Source: DASRCB01 sp035653295 (GTDB lineage: Bacteria > Acidobacteriota > Terriglobia > Bryobacterales > Bryobacteraceae). Taken from it: a stretch of DNA of 6,312 bases. The stretch lies in NCBI GenBank assembly GCA_035653295.1, contig DASRCB010000051.1, forward strand, positions 1 through 6,312, given 5' to 3'. The notes under the pieces were generated by a model, which worked only from the letters and a program-made list of their open reading frames with translations, was not told the origin of the DNA and searched no databases. Made by a program: the position numbers and the translations under genes. This document shows, one piece after another, positions 1 to 6,312 of the stretch (within the stretch, counting starts at the first letter, position 1; each line of letters begins with the position of its first letter).

Positions 1-876
1 CGGACACTCGTTACATCCCGCACCGAGGTCATGAGCTCGCTTTGGGTTATGCAGGCCGTGCGTCCGGGCAGGTTCGGCATGGCCCGCGCTATCACCTCGG
101 TGAATTCCACCTGGGACGGCATGGATTCGCTGGATTGGACGCCGGACGATCGTATCCTTTATTCGTCGCTCGTAAGCGGCAGTGGCGATCTGTGGCTGAT
201 CGATGCCGAGGGGCGGAATCGCCGGCAGATTACGAACATGAAGGCCCGCAATCATTTCGGCACGGCGTCACCGGATGGGCGCTTCATCCTTTTCGGCTCG
301 ATGCAGGGCGGCGGTCAGAATCTGTGGCGCGTGCCCACTGCAGGTGGGGAACCGCGTCAGATATCTGTTGGTGATTCGGACATGGAGTGCCGCTATTCGC
401 CCGACGGCCGTTGGATCTACTACATATCGATCAGTTCGGGAAAGCGATTGCTGATGAGAATGCCGGCGGAAGGAGGACCTGCGGTCAGGCTTTCAGAGAC
501 GCCGACGTACCCCTGGCATTTCGATGTCTCGCCTGATGGGACACGCATCGCGTTCCTCGTCTTCGACCCCGTAAAGCACGGCTATCGCTTCGCCGTGATT
601 CCTTCTTCCGGCGGCTCTCCCGTCGCGTTTGTGGATGCGCCAGGTCCCGAAGACGTTCGGTGGACACATGATGGAACGGCGCTGATGTACGTCGCAGCGG
701 TCGATGGGTCGGTGAACGTATGGGCGCGGCCCGTCGACCGCGGGCCGGCATGGAAGGTGACGAATTTTGGCGAAGGCTCGATCTTTCGCTTCGCCACAAG
801 TCCCGATGGCCGCTGGCTGGCCCTCGCGCGGGGGCAGAGGCTCAGCGATGTCGTCGCGATTCAACGAACGGAATAG
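1..876 (+). CDS. TolB/WD40-like beta-propeller protein, C-terminal part (5' end outside window)
   Basis: The reading frame is open from base 1 to the TAG at 874-876, so this is the last 291 residues of a longer protein. An internal ATG at 31 lies inside the propeller and is unlikely to be the real start. SPDG-type turn motifs, or close variants (TPDD, THDG), occur near fragment residues 47, 90, 133, 177, 222 and 267. The 43-45 residue spacing indicates six propeller blades of the TolB/PD40 class. The ending, SPDGRWLALARG followed by SDVVAI, is typical of the C-terminus of acidobacterial Ser/Thr kinases or winged-helix regulators that carry a sensory propeller. The missing N-terminus would tell these apart. 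The propeller presumably binds a ligand or protein outside the cytoplasm; that is inference from the family. Its stop is 3 bases before the kinase start, so the two genes are probably co-transcribed and translationally coupled. Confidence 0.85.
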   Translation, partial: RTLVTSRTEVMSSLWVMQAVRPGRFGMARAITSVNSTWDGMDSLDWTPDDRILYSSLVSGSGDLWLIDAEGRNRRQITNMKARNHFGTASPDGRFILFGSMQGGGQNLWRVPTAGGEPRQISVGDSDMECRYSPDGRWIYYISISSGKRLLMRMPAEGGPAVRLSETPTYPWHFDVSPDGTRIAFLVFDPVKHGYRFAVIPSSGGSPVAFVDAPGPEDVRWTHDGTALMYVAAVDGSVNVWARPVDRGPAWKVTNFGEGSIFRFATSPDGRWLALARGQRLSDVVAIQRTE

Positions 877-879
877 CCC

Positions 880-3699
880 ATGCAGGCTGAACTCTGGAAG
901 AAAGTCGACGAGCTGTATCATGCGGCGCTGGCCGAGGCCCCGGAAAAGCGCGCCGAGTTCCTGGCCCGCGCCTGCCCCGATGCGCAGGTTCGAGCCGAGG
1001 TGCAATCTCTGTTGGAGCAGGCCGGGGGGTCGTTTCTGGACACTTCGCCGCTGCCGTCCGTAGTGCGGCCCGGCGCAAAGCTCGGGAATTTCCAGTTGCT
1101 GGAACGCGTCGGCCGCGGCGGAATGGGCGAGGTATGGCGAGCGCGCGATTCCCGCCTGAAGCGCGATGTCGCCATCAAGGTCCTGCCGCCGCATCTCTCG
1201 ACGACGCCGCATTTCCGGCTGCGCTTTAAACGTGAAGCGGAGGCGATATCGGCGCTGAACCACGCGCACATTTGCACGCTGCACGATATCGGACACGAGA
1301 ATGGCATCGACTATCTCGTTATGGAATACCTCGAGGGCGAGCCGCTCAGTGAGCGCCTCGCAAGGGGGCCCTTGCGTATCAACGAGACTCTGCGATACGC
1401 AATCGAAATCGCAGACGCGTTGGCGGCGGCCCACCGCAAAGGCATTCTGCACCGGGATCTCAAGCCCGGCAACATCATGTTGACCAGGTCCGGCGCGAAG
1501 CTGCTGGACTTCGGGCTGGCGAAAGTGGCGACACACCAGGAGGGTGACAGTGAAACGTCCGACACCGGGCTGACGGGAGCGGGGACACTGCTGGGCACCC
1601 TGCCTTACATGTCTCCAGAGCAGGTGCAGGGGCGGTCGTTGGACCCTCGAAGCGACGTCTTTTCCTTCGGCGCGGTCCTGTACGAAATGTGCACGGGGCG
1701 GCGAGCATTCGCGGCCGAAAATCGGGTGCAGGTGATCGCGGCGATTCTGGATCGCGCGCCCGAACCCGCGGCAACCGTCGACCCGGCCGTCCCGCCGGCG
1801 CTGGACCGTTTGATCGGATTCTGTCTGACAAAGGATCCGGAAGACCGCCTGCAGAACATGCGCGACGCGTCCGAAAACCTGCGCTGGATACAAGCAGCCG
1901 CACATGATCGTGTCCATGCGCGCAATCGCCGCGCCTGGCTCTCGGCAGTTGCTGGGGCTGCTGTGATGGCGGCCATATCAATTGTGGTCGCAATGGTATG
2001 GCGGTCCGGGAACTCGACGGCGCATCAGAGCGAAATCTTACGAAGTATTCTCCAACCGCCGCCCGGAGTCGACGCCATCAATGTGTTTAGACCAAACGTC
2101 GCCATTTCACCGGACGGGAAGAGTATTGCCGTCGCCGCCCCGGATGGGAATGGCAGGTACAGTCTCTGGGTACAGTCTCTGCATTCGACTGACTTTCGCC
2201 GGCTAAACGACACGGAGGACGCCGCTTCGCCGTTTTGGTCTCCCGAGTCCACAGACATTGGTTTCTTCACTCGAAATCAGCTGAAACGTATCTCGGCTGC
2301 GGGGAGTATCTCACAGGTCCTGGCGCAAGCTGAAGACAGCCAAGGGGGAAGCTGGGGATCGGAGGGCGTCATCCTCTTCTCCGCGAAGGGCGCAATTTGG
2401 CGGACAGATCCGAGGGGCGCGGCTGCCACACTGGTCGCCAAAACCAGCGACGCGCGCCTCATTTATCCCCAATTACTGCCAGGTCTCCAAAAATACCTGG
2501 TCACCCGTTGGATTCCCGGCGCCGTCGGAGACGCCTACATCGCGTCGCTGACATCGGGCGAACGGTCATTGCTGCTTAAGGGCGCTCCGCGCCCGTTGTA
2601 CAGTTTGGAGGGTTATGTTCTTTTCCTCCGCGGCCGGGCACTGGTGGCTCGGACGTTTGATCCCTCCCGTGGCAGTGTTGGCACCGACGAGCTTACGATA
2701 GCCGACAACGTCGGGTTTACATCGGGACGAACCAATACGCTGAGCGTATCGGAAGTGGGATCGTTAGCTTACTATGATCTTCCGCCTGTACAACAGGCGC
2801 GCCCCGTCTGGTTCCGGCGAGCGGGAGAGCGGTCAGAGGCGCCCCTGGCGGCGGGACCGTACCGTCAATTGGCGATTTCTCCGGACGGGACCTACGTTGC
2901 TCTCGAAATCTCGCAGCCCTGGTTCGGTCGAGGACCGGATCCGAATGGCATTCTGCTGCTGAACCTGAAAAATGGCGCTACTTCGGTGCTCTGCTCAGGA
3001 CTCGACTTGTATGAGGGTTGTTCCGACCCGGTGTGGTTCTCAGACTCTCGTCATGTGCTCTATTCCGTGAATCATCCCGGTTGGGATTCCCGGAGGAACG
3101 CGATCTACGAACGCTCCGTTGAGCTGGAGGAGCCGAAACTCATCTTCACCGCGGCGCCGCATCGATTTATTTGGACGTCGGACATCAGTCCCGACTCTAA
3201 AGTGGCTGCCATCCTGGACGGTGGCGATGTGAAAACGTTATATTCCTTTCAGGACGCGGCCTTACGGAAGCTTCCCCTCGATAACACAACCGACCAGATG
3301 CGTTTCTCGCCCGACGGGCGCTGGCTTGCTTTCGACTCCGCGGAAGGTGGCAGATGGGAGGTTTACCTCGCACGTCTGCCCGAGCTAACAGCGAAGCGGC
3401 AGGTATCTGTAAATGGCGGTGCACAGCCGGTGTGGAGACGTGATGGGAAGGAATTGTTTTATTTGTCTCTGGACGGCAGGATGATGTCGACTCCGGTAGC
3501 GGCCAACGGCAACGAACCAGACGCCACCTCACCGCGGGTGCTGTTTCAGACTACCCTTTCGGCACGCGATGTCGATGCTACGGTGAACCAGTATGATGTA
3601 ACCGGCGACCGCCGGTTTCTTATCCTGGAGCCCACTACGCCGACGTCGCGGCAGCCCATTCACCTGATCCAGAACTGGACCGCTGCGCTGCGCAAGTAA
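880..3699 (+). CDS. Membrane-anchored eukaryotic-like Ser/Thr protein kinase with extracytoplasmic TolB/WD40-like propeller
   Basis: This is a 939-residue PknB-like (Hanks-type) kinase. Residues 1-55 form the helical N-terminal extension (LWKKVDELYHAAL, then RAEFLARAC and VQSLL) common in acidobacterial and planctomycete kinases. The kinase domain spans about 71-335. It has the Gly-rich loop GRGGMGEV (78-85), VAIK with Lys100, the helix-C Glu119, HRDLKPGN with Asp193, DFG at 210-212, SPEQ at 245-248, Asp259 and Arg323, so it should be active. Thr226, Thr229, Thr232, Thr236 and Thr240 lie in the activation segment and are candidate phosphosites. Arg-rich RNRR (348-351) precedes one hydrophobic helix at about 352-374, placing the kinase inside and the rest outside the membrane. 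Residues about 405-930 form a degenerate propeller, with SPDG-like turns near 410, 454, 667, 770, 810 and 853. The ending (PIHLIQNWTAALRK) is typical of the family. The ATG at 880 follows the upstream stop by 3 bases, with GGA at 870-872 as a 7-base-spaced ribosome site. The ligand and kinase substrates cannot be read from sequence. Confidence 0.95.
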   Translation: MQAELWKKVDELYHAALAEAPEKRAEFLARACPDAQVRAEVQSLLEQAGGSFLDTSPLPSVVRPGAKLGNFQLLERVGRGGMGEVWRARDSRLKRDVAIKVLPPHLSTTPHFRLRFKREAEAISALNHAHICTLHDIGHENGIDYLVMEYLEGEPLSERLARGPLRINETLRYAIEIADALAAAHRKGILHRDLKPGNIMLTRSGAKLLDFGLAKVATHQEGDSETSDTGLTGAGTLLGTLPYMSPEQVQGRSLDPRSDVFSFGAVLYEMCTGRRAFAAENRVQVIAAILDRAPEPAATVDPAVPPALDRLIGFCLTKDPEDRLQNMRDASENLRWIQAAAHDRVHARNRRAWLSAVAGAAVMAAISIVVAMVWRSGNSTAHQSEILRSILQPPPGVDAINVFRPNVAISPDGKSIAVAAPDGNGRYSLWVQSLHSTDFRRLNDTEDAASPFWSPESTDIGFFTRNQLKRISAAGSISQVLAQAEDSQGGSWGSEGVILFSAKGAIWRTDPRGAAATLVAKTSDARLIYPQLLPGLQKYLVTRWIPGAVGDAYIASLTSGERSLLLKGAPRPLYSLEGYVLFLRGRALVARTFDPSRGSVGTDELTIADNVGFTSGRTNTLSVSEVGSLAYYDLPPVQQARPVWFRRAGERSEAPLAAGPYRQLAISPDGTYVALEISQPWFGRGPDPNGILLLNLKNGATSVLCSGLDLYEGCSDPVWFSDSRHVLYSVNHPGWDSRRNAIYERSVELEEPKLIFTAAPHRFIWTSDISPDSKVAAILDGGDVKTLYSFQDAALRKLPLDNTTDQMRFSPDGRWLAFDSAEGGRWEVYLARLPELTAKRQVSVNGGAQPVWRRDGKELFYLSLDGRMMSTPVAANGNEPDATSPRVLFQTTLSARDVDATVNQYDVTGDRRFLILEPTTPTSRQPIHLIQNWTAALRK

Positions 3700-3804
3700 T
3701 CATCGGATCGGATTCGCATGTGTTCCGCGCGCCCTTTTTCGCAATCGGCATGGCTGCTCGACGCGCCCGTAGCTCATGCGCCTCGTCCACGCGACAATAT
3801 CTTC

Positions 3805-4428
3805 ATGCCCGACCCCGGCTTCGACCAGCCGCGTATCGCACTCAACCGCATCTACACGCGCCAGGGGGACAGCGGGCAAACCCACCTCGCGGGCGGCCAG
3901 ACCCTCCCCAAAGACTCCGCCCGCATTGAGTGCTACGGAACCGTCGATGAGCTGAACGCCTTACTTGGGCTGGCGCAGCTCAGCGCCTCCGCCGAGCCGA
4001 AGCTCGCGGAACTCGCCGGCATCCTGCGCCGAGTCCAGCACGAGTTGTTCAACCTGGGCTCGCTGCTGGCTACTTTGCCTGAGGATCTGCACCCGAAGCA
4101 GGCGCGCATCACCGCCGCCGACACCGCGCAGCTGGAGCAGGAAATCGATCGGGCCAACGCCGAATTGCCGCCGCTCCGCTCGTTCGTGCTCCCAGGAGGC
4201 GCGCGAGTCAGCGCCGAGCTGCACGTCTGCCGTACCGTGTGCCGCCGCGCCGAGCGCCTGCTGGTGCGTATGGGGCGCGAAGAGCCGATCCCGGACGAAT
4301 CGCTGCGCTACCTCAACCGCCTCAGCGACGCGCTGTTCGTGTGGAGCCGCGGGGCCAATCACCGGCTCGGCGTTGCCGAGGTCCTCTGGGAACCGAACGA
4401 GGGCGCGTCGGGTAAGATCGCAGAGTGA
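3805..4428 (+). CDS. pduO: PduO/MMAB-type ATP:cob(I)alamin adenosyltransferase
   Basis: This cytosolic enzyme transfers the adenosyl group of ATP to cob(I)alamin, making adenosylcobalamin for B12-dependent enzymes such as methylmalonyl-CoA mutase. The 207 residues carry the family signatures in order: YTRQGDSGQT (17-26, N-terminal ATP-binding segment), YGTVDELNALLG (44-55), FVLPGG (127-132), LHVCRTVCRRAER (139-151) and YLNRLSDALFVWSR (169-182). Arg143, Arg147, Arg148 and Glu150 line up with the catalytic Arg/Arg/Arg/Glu cluster known in human MMAB. The length is slightly above the usual 180-195. I prefer the ATG at 3805 because homology begins just after it, and third-position G+C is 25/28 in the following codons against 16/28 in the 28 before it (hand counts). 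No ribosome site is visible there. An in-frame ATG at 3718, with GGA at 3710-3712, would add 29 residues without family similarity. The symbol names the family only; no propanediol-utilisation genes are nearby. The 3' end overlaps the DUF885 gene by four bases. Confidence 0.93.
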   Translation: MPDPGFDQPRIALNRIYTRQGDSGQTHLAGGQTLPKDSARIECYGTVDELNALLGLAQLSASAEPKLAELAGILRRVQHELFNLGSLLATLPEDLHPKQARITAADTAQLEQEIDRANAELPPLRSFVLPGGARVSAELHVCRTVCRRAERLLVRMGREEPIPDESLRYLNRLSDALFVWSRGANHRLGVAEVLWEPNEGASGKIAE

Positions 4429-6137
4429 TCCGCTGGCTCGCCGTCCTCCTGCTCGCGGCGCCGCTCACCTGCGCCGCGCAATCCATCGATCAGTTCTTCA
4501 AAGACACCTTCGAACAAGAGCTCCGCGACAATCCGGAATTCGCAACCCTGACCGGCCATCACGAATACGACGACCGCTGGACGGACTGGTCCAAAGCCGG
4601 CCGCGAGCTGCGACGCGAGCATCTGCAACAGCGGCTGGCCATGCTGAGCCGGTTCCCGGAGGCGAGCCTGTCAGGTCAGAATCGCCTCACCGCCGATCTG
4701 GTGCGCTACGACTTTCGCCTGCGCCTCGAGTCCGATGACGTGGAAACGCATCTGCTCCGCGTCGGCCAGCTGTTCGGGTTTCACAACCGCGTTTATACGC
4801 TGATCGATCGCATGCCCGCGCACACCGCCCACGATTACGAGAACATCCTGGCGCGGCTGGAGAAAACGCCGGAGTACGTCAACCAGAACCTCGCCATTCT
4901 GGACGAGTCGATCGCGCGCGGCATGATGCAGCCGAAGATTGTCGTGGATCGCGTGCTGACGCAGCTCACGACGCAGATGAACCAGGATGCGGAGCACACG
5001 CTTCTGCTCGCGGCATTTCGGCGCTTCCCCTCGAACATGCCCGTGGCGGAACAGCAGCGCCTGCACGCGCGGGCGGTTGCCGCGTATCAGAACGAGTTCC
5101 TGCCGTCCTGGCGCAAACTGCACGATTATCTGGAAACCACCTACGCCCCGAAGGAGCGGCCATCGGACAGCCTGAGCTCCATTCCGGGCGGGCGCGCGGC
5201 GTACGCCATTCTGATCCGGCGCATGACTACGACGACGCTTTCGGCGGAAGAGATCCACAGTCTCGGCGAGAAGGAAGTGGCGCGCATCGAGGCGGAGATG
5301 CAGAAGCTGGTGGCCGACACGGGGTTCCAGGGCACGCTGGCCGAGTTCCAGCAGAAAATGAAGAACGATCCGCAGCAGCACTTCCACAGTAAAGAGGAGA
5401 TGCTGGTCTTCTGCCGCAATATCGCCAGGATCATCGAGCCCGAGCTGCCGAACCAGTTCCGCCACATTCCTGCGCTGCTGTATGGGGTGCGGGCGATTCC
5501 CGCGGACCGCGAGGCCTCGGAAGCCACGAACGCGCAGGCGCCTTCGCCCGACCTCAGCACCCCCGGCTGGTTCAACCTGAACACGTACGAACCGGAGAAG
5601 CAGGTGAAGTACGACAAGGAGTCGCTGGTGCTGCACGAGGCCGTTCCGGGGCACGTGTTCCAGATCAGCCTGGCGCATGCGCTGGGGGACCTGCCCGATA
5701 TTCGGAAGTTCTACATGAACAGCGCTTACACCGAAGGGTGGGCGCTTTACGCCGAGTCGCTGGGCACGCAGCTGGGCGTCTACAAAGATCCCTACAGCCG
5801 TTATGGGCAGCTGGCCAGCGAGCGCTTTCGGGCCGTGCGCCTGGTCGTCGACACCGGAATTCACGAGCTCGGCTGGACTCGGCAGCAGGCCATCGACTAC
5901 TTCGCCGCGCACGCGCCCGAGGAGTCGGTTCTGGAAATCGACCGCTACATCAGCATGCCCGCCCAGGCGCTCTCGTACAAAATGGGCGAGTTGCGAATCC
6001 GTCAGCTCCGCAGCGAAGCCGAGCAGAAACTCGGCCCGAAGTTCGATGTCCGCGATTTTCATGATATGGTTCTGCGCAACGGTACCCTCCCCCTGGACCT
6101 GCTTCAGCGAGAGGTCGAAACCTATCTAGGGTCTTGA
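4425..6137 (+). CDS. Secreted DUF885 family protein (putative zincin-like metallopeptidase)
   Basis: The 570 residues match the DUF885 family, which is related to the zincin (Peptidase_MA) fold; most members have no proven substrate. The N-terminus is a short signal peptide: Arg3, a hydrophobic run (about 4-14), then TCAAQS, with likely signal peptidase I cleavage after Ala18. Cys16 is not in a good lipobox because position -3 is Pro. The protein is therefore expected in the periplasm or outside. The key motif HEAVPGH (404-410) is the family's HExxPGH, giving two candidate metal-binding His and a catalytic Glu405. EGWALYAE (437-444) would supply a further Glu ligand. Other conserved blocks are VVDTGIHELGWT (474-485), MPAQALSYKMGELRI (511-525) and FHDMVLRNGTLPL (545-557), so the protein looks complete and intact. 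The start is GTG at 4425, overlapping the preceding TGA as GTGA, so translational coupling is likely. The ribosome site is weak (GGGTAAG at 4410-4416). Peptidase activity is inferred from fold and motif. Confidence 0.93.
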   Translation: MIRWLAVLLLAAPLTCAAQSIDQFFKDTFEQELRDNPEFATLTGHHEYDDRWTDWSKAGRELRREHLQQRLAMLSRFPEASLSGQNRLTADLVRYDFRLRLESDDVETHLLRVGQLFGFHNRVYTLIDRMPAHTAHDYENILARLEKTPEYVNQNLAILDESIARGMMQPKIVVDRVLTQLTTQMNQDAEHTLLLAAFRRFPSNMPVAEQQRLHARAVAAYQNEFLPSWRKLHDYLETTYAPKERPSDSLSSIPGGRAAYAILIRRMTTTTLSAEEIHSLGEKEVARIEAEMQKLVADTGFQGTLAEFQQKMKNDPQQHFHSKEEMLVFCRNIARIIEPELPNQFRHIPALLYGVRAIPADREASEATNAQAPSPDLSTPGWFNLNTYEPEKQVKYDKESLVLHEAVPGHVFQISLAHALGDLPDIRKFYMNSAYTEGWALYAESLGTQLGVYKDPYSRYGQLASERFRAVRLVVDTGIHELGWTRQQAIDYFAAHAPEESVLEIDRYISMPAQALSYKMGELRIRQLRSEAEQKLGPKFDVRDFHDMVLRNGTLPLDLLQREVETYLGS

Positions 6138-6143
6138 GGGGCA

Positions 6144-6156
6144 GGCCCTCTGGGCC
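6144..6156 (+). terminator. Weak candidate hairpin after the DUF885 gene
   Basis: GGCCC (6144-6148) and GGGCC (6152-6156) can pair around a three-base TCT loop, 6 bases after the DUF885 stop. GAGGG (6136-6140) can alternatively pair with CCCTC (6146-6150). No T-rich tract follows, so an intrinsic terminator is not demonstrated. The position is the only other support. Confidence 0.2.
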
Positions 6157-6166
6157 AGTCACGCGG

Positions 6167-6279
6167 AATCGCACGAATCGAATCAACAACTTCCGTATCC
6201 AGCTCTTTGCGGCTTTGCGAAGATCGTAATGCGAAGGCTGGCCAGGCTGAGCAGATTGTTCGATTCGTTGTTCGTTGCG
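6167..6279. repeat. Non-coding tail with inverted and direct short repeats, possible small interspersed repeat
   Basis: A perfect 10-base inverted repeat, ACGAATCGAA at 6173-6182 and TTCGATTCGT at 6259-6268, brackets 76 bases. Inside it CTTTGCG is repeated with an 8-base period (6205-6211 and 6213-6219). At the right arm two 12-base units starting TTGTTCG (6256-6267 and 6268-6279) match at 10 of 12 positions. CTTTGCG-rich tracts recall interspersed intergenic repeats in large environmental bacterial genomes, but I cannot confirm family membership from one copy. No frame here gives a convincing protein. The remainder of 6138-6312 shows nothing else I can support. Confidence 0.35.
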
Positions 6280-6312
6280 TAGTTTGCAACCGCTGGGCGT
6301 CTTAACCGGCGC

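Noticed and set aside
493..1917. 474-codon open frame on the minus strand across genes 1 and 2
   Set aside because: It lies opposite well-conserved propeller and kinase codons. Its translation is rich in Arg, Gln and His with no recognisable domain, as expected for an antisense shadow in GC-rich DNA.
4437..4475. Lipoprotein signal at Cys16 of the DUF885 protein
   Set aside because: The residues before the cysteine are Pro-Leu-Thr, which do not fit a lipobox. Cleavage by signal peptidase I after Ala18 fits better.
3965..4738. 257-codon plus-strand frame overlapping the adenosyltransferase and DUF885 genes
   Set aside because: It is an Arg/Ser/Ala-rich off-frame translation running across two clearly coding genes, with no family similarity that I recognise.
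4671..6062. 463-codon open frame on the minus strand opposite the DUF885 gene
   Set aside because: The plus strand encodes all DUF885 motifs here. The antisense product is a low-complexity Arg/Val/Gln/Leu-rich shadow produced by GC-biased third positions.
6122..6301. Minus-strand open frame of 59 codons, ending inside the 3' end of the DUF885 gene, with a natural-looking C-terminus (RKELDTEVVDSIRAIPRDW)
   Set aside because: It has no ATG or GTG start that I can see (only a TTG at 6287-6289), no ribosome site and an in-frame stop just upstream. It also runs through the short repeats, so it is most likely chance.
6135..6312. Possible tRNA or other structured RNA gene in the 3' tail
   Set aside because: No cloverleaf, T-loop consensus (GTTCRANNC) or long GC stem could be assembled on either strand.
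1..6312. CRISPR array, insertion sequence, defence system or biosynthetic cluster
   Set aside because: There are no regularly spaced repeats, transposase or nuclease motifs or modular enzymes. All long coding frames are explained by the four genes described.

Overview
This GC-rich window looks like part of an Acidobacteriota chromosome, perhaps the Solibacter/Bryobacter group. The assignment rests on gene style alone: a eukaryotic-like Ser/Thr kinase fused through one membrane helix to a TolB/WD40-like propeller, next to a second propeller gene. That architecture is heavily expanded in this phylum. No rRNA or other phylogenetic marker is present.

Layout: four genes, all on the plus strand and tightly packed. 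(1) Bases 1-876 are the 3' part of a gene cut by the window edge, encoding a six-motif TolB/WD40-like propeller. It is probably the sensory C-terminus of another kinase or one-component regulator. (2) Bases 880-3699 encode a complete 939-residue membrane Ser/Thr kinase with an extracytoplasmic propeller, starting 3 bases after gene 1 stops. (3) Bases 3805-4428 encode a PduO/MMAB-type ATP:cob(I)alamin adenosyltransferase with all recognisable active-site motifs. An in-frame start at 3718 is an alternative. (4) Bases 4425-6137 encode a secreted DUF885 zincin-like protein with an HExxPGH motif, overlapping gene 3 by four bases (GTGA).

The genes form two tightly coupled pairs: propeller plus kinase (signalling), and adenosyltransferase plus exported putative peptidase. 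The pairs are separated by 105 bases with no convincing terminator, so a single transcript is possible. Hand-counted samples suggest the second pair has a higher G+C at third codon positions. Nothing ties the two pairs into one pathway. The last 175 bases (6138-6312) hold no supported gene, only short direct and inverted repeats that may be an interspersed non-coding repeat.

I do not see a clearly new biological system. The points most worth a second look are the odd coupling of a cytosolic cobalamin enzyme to an exported DUF885 protein, the start of the adenosyltransferase, and the repeat-rich 3' tail.
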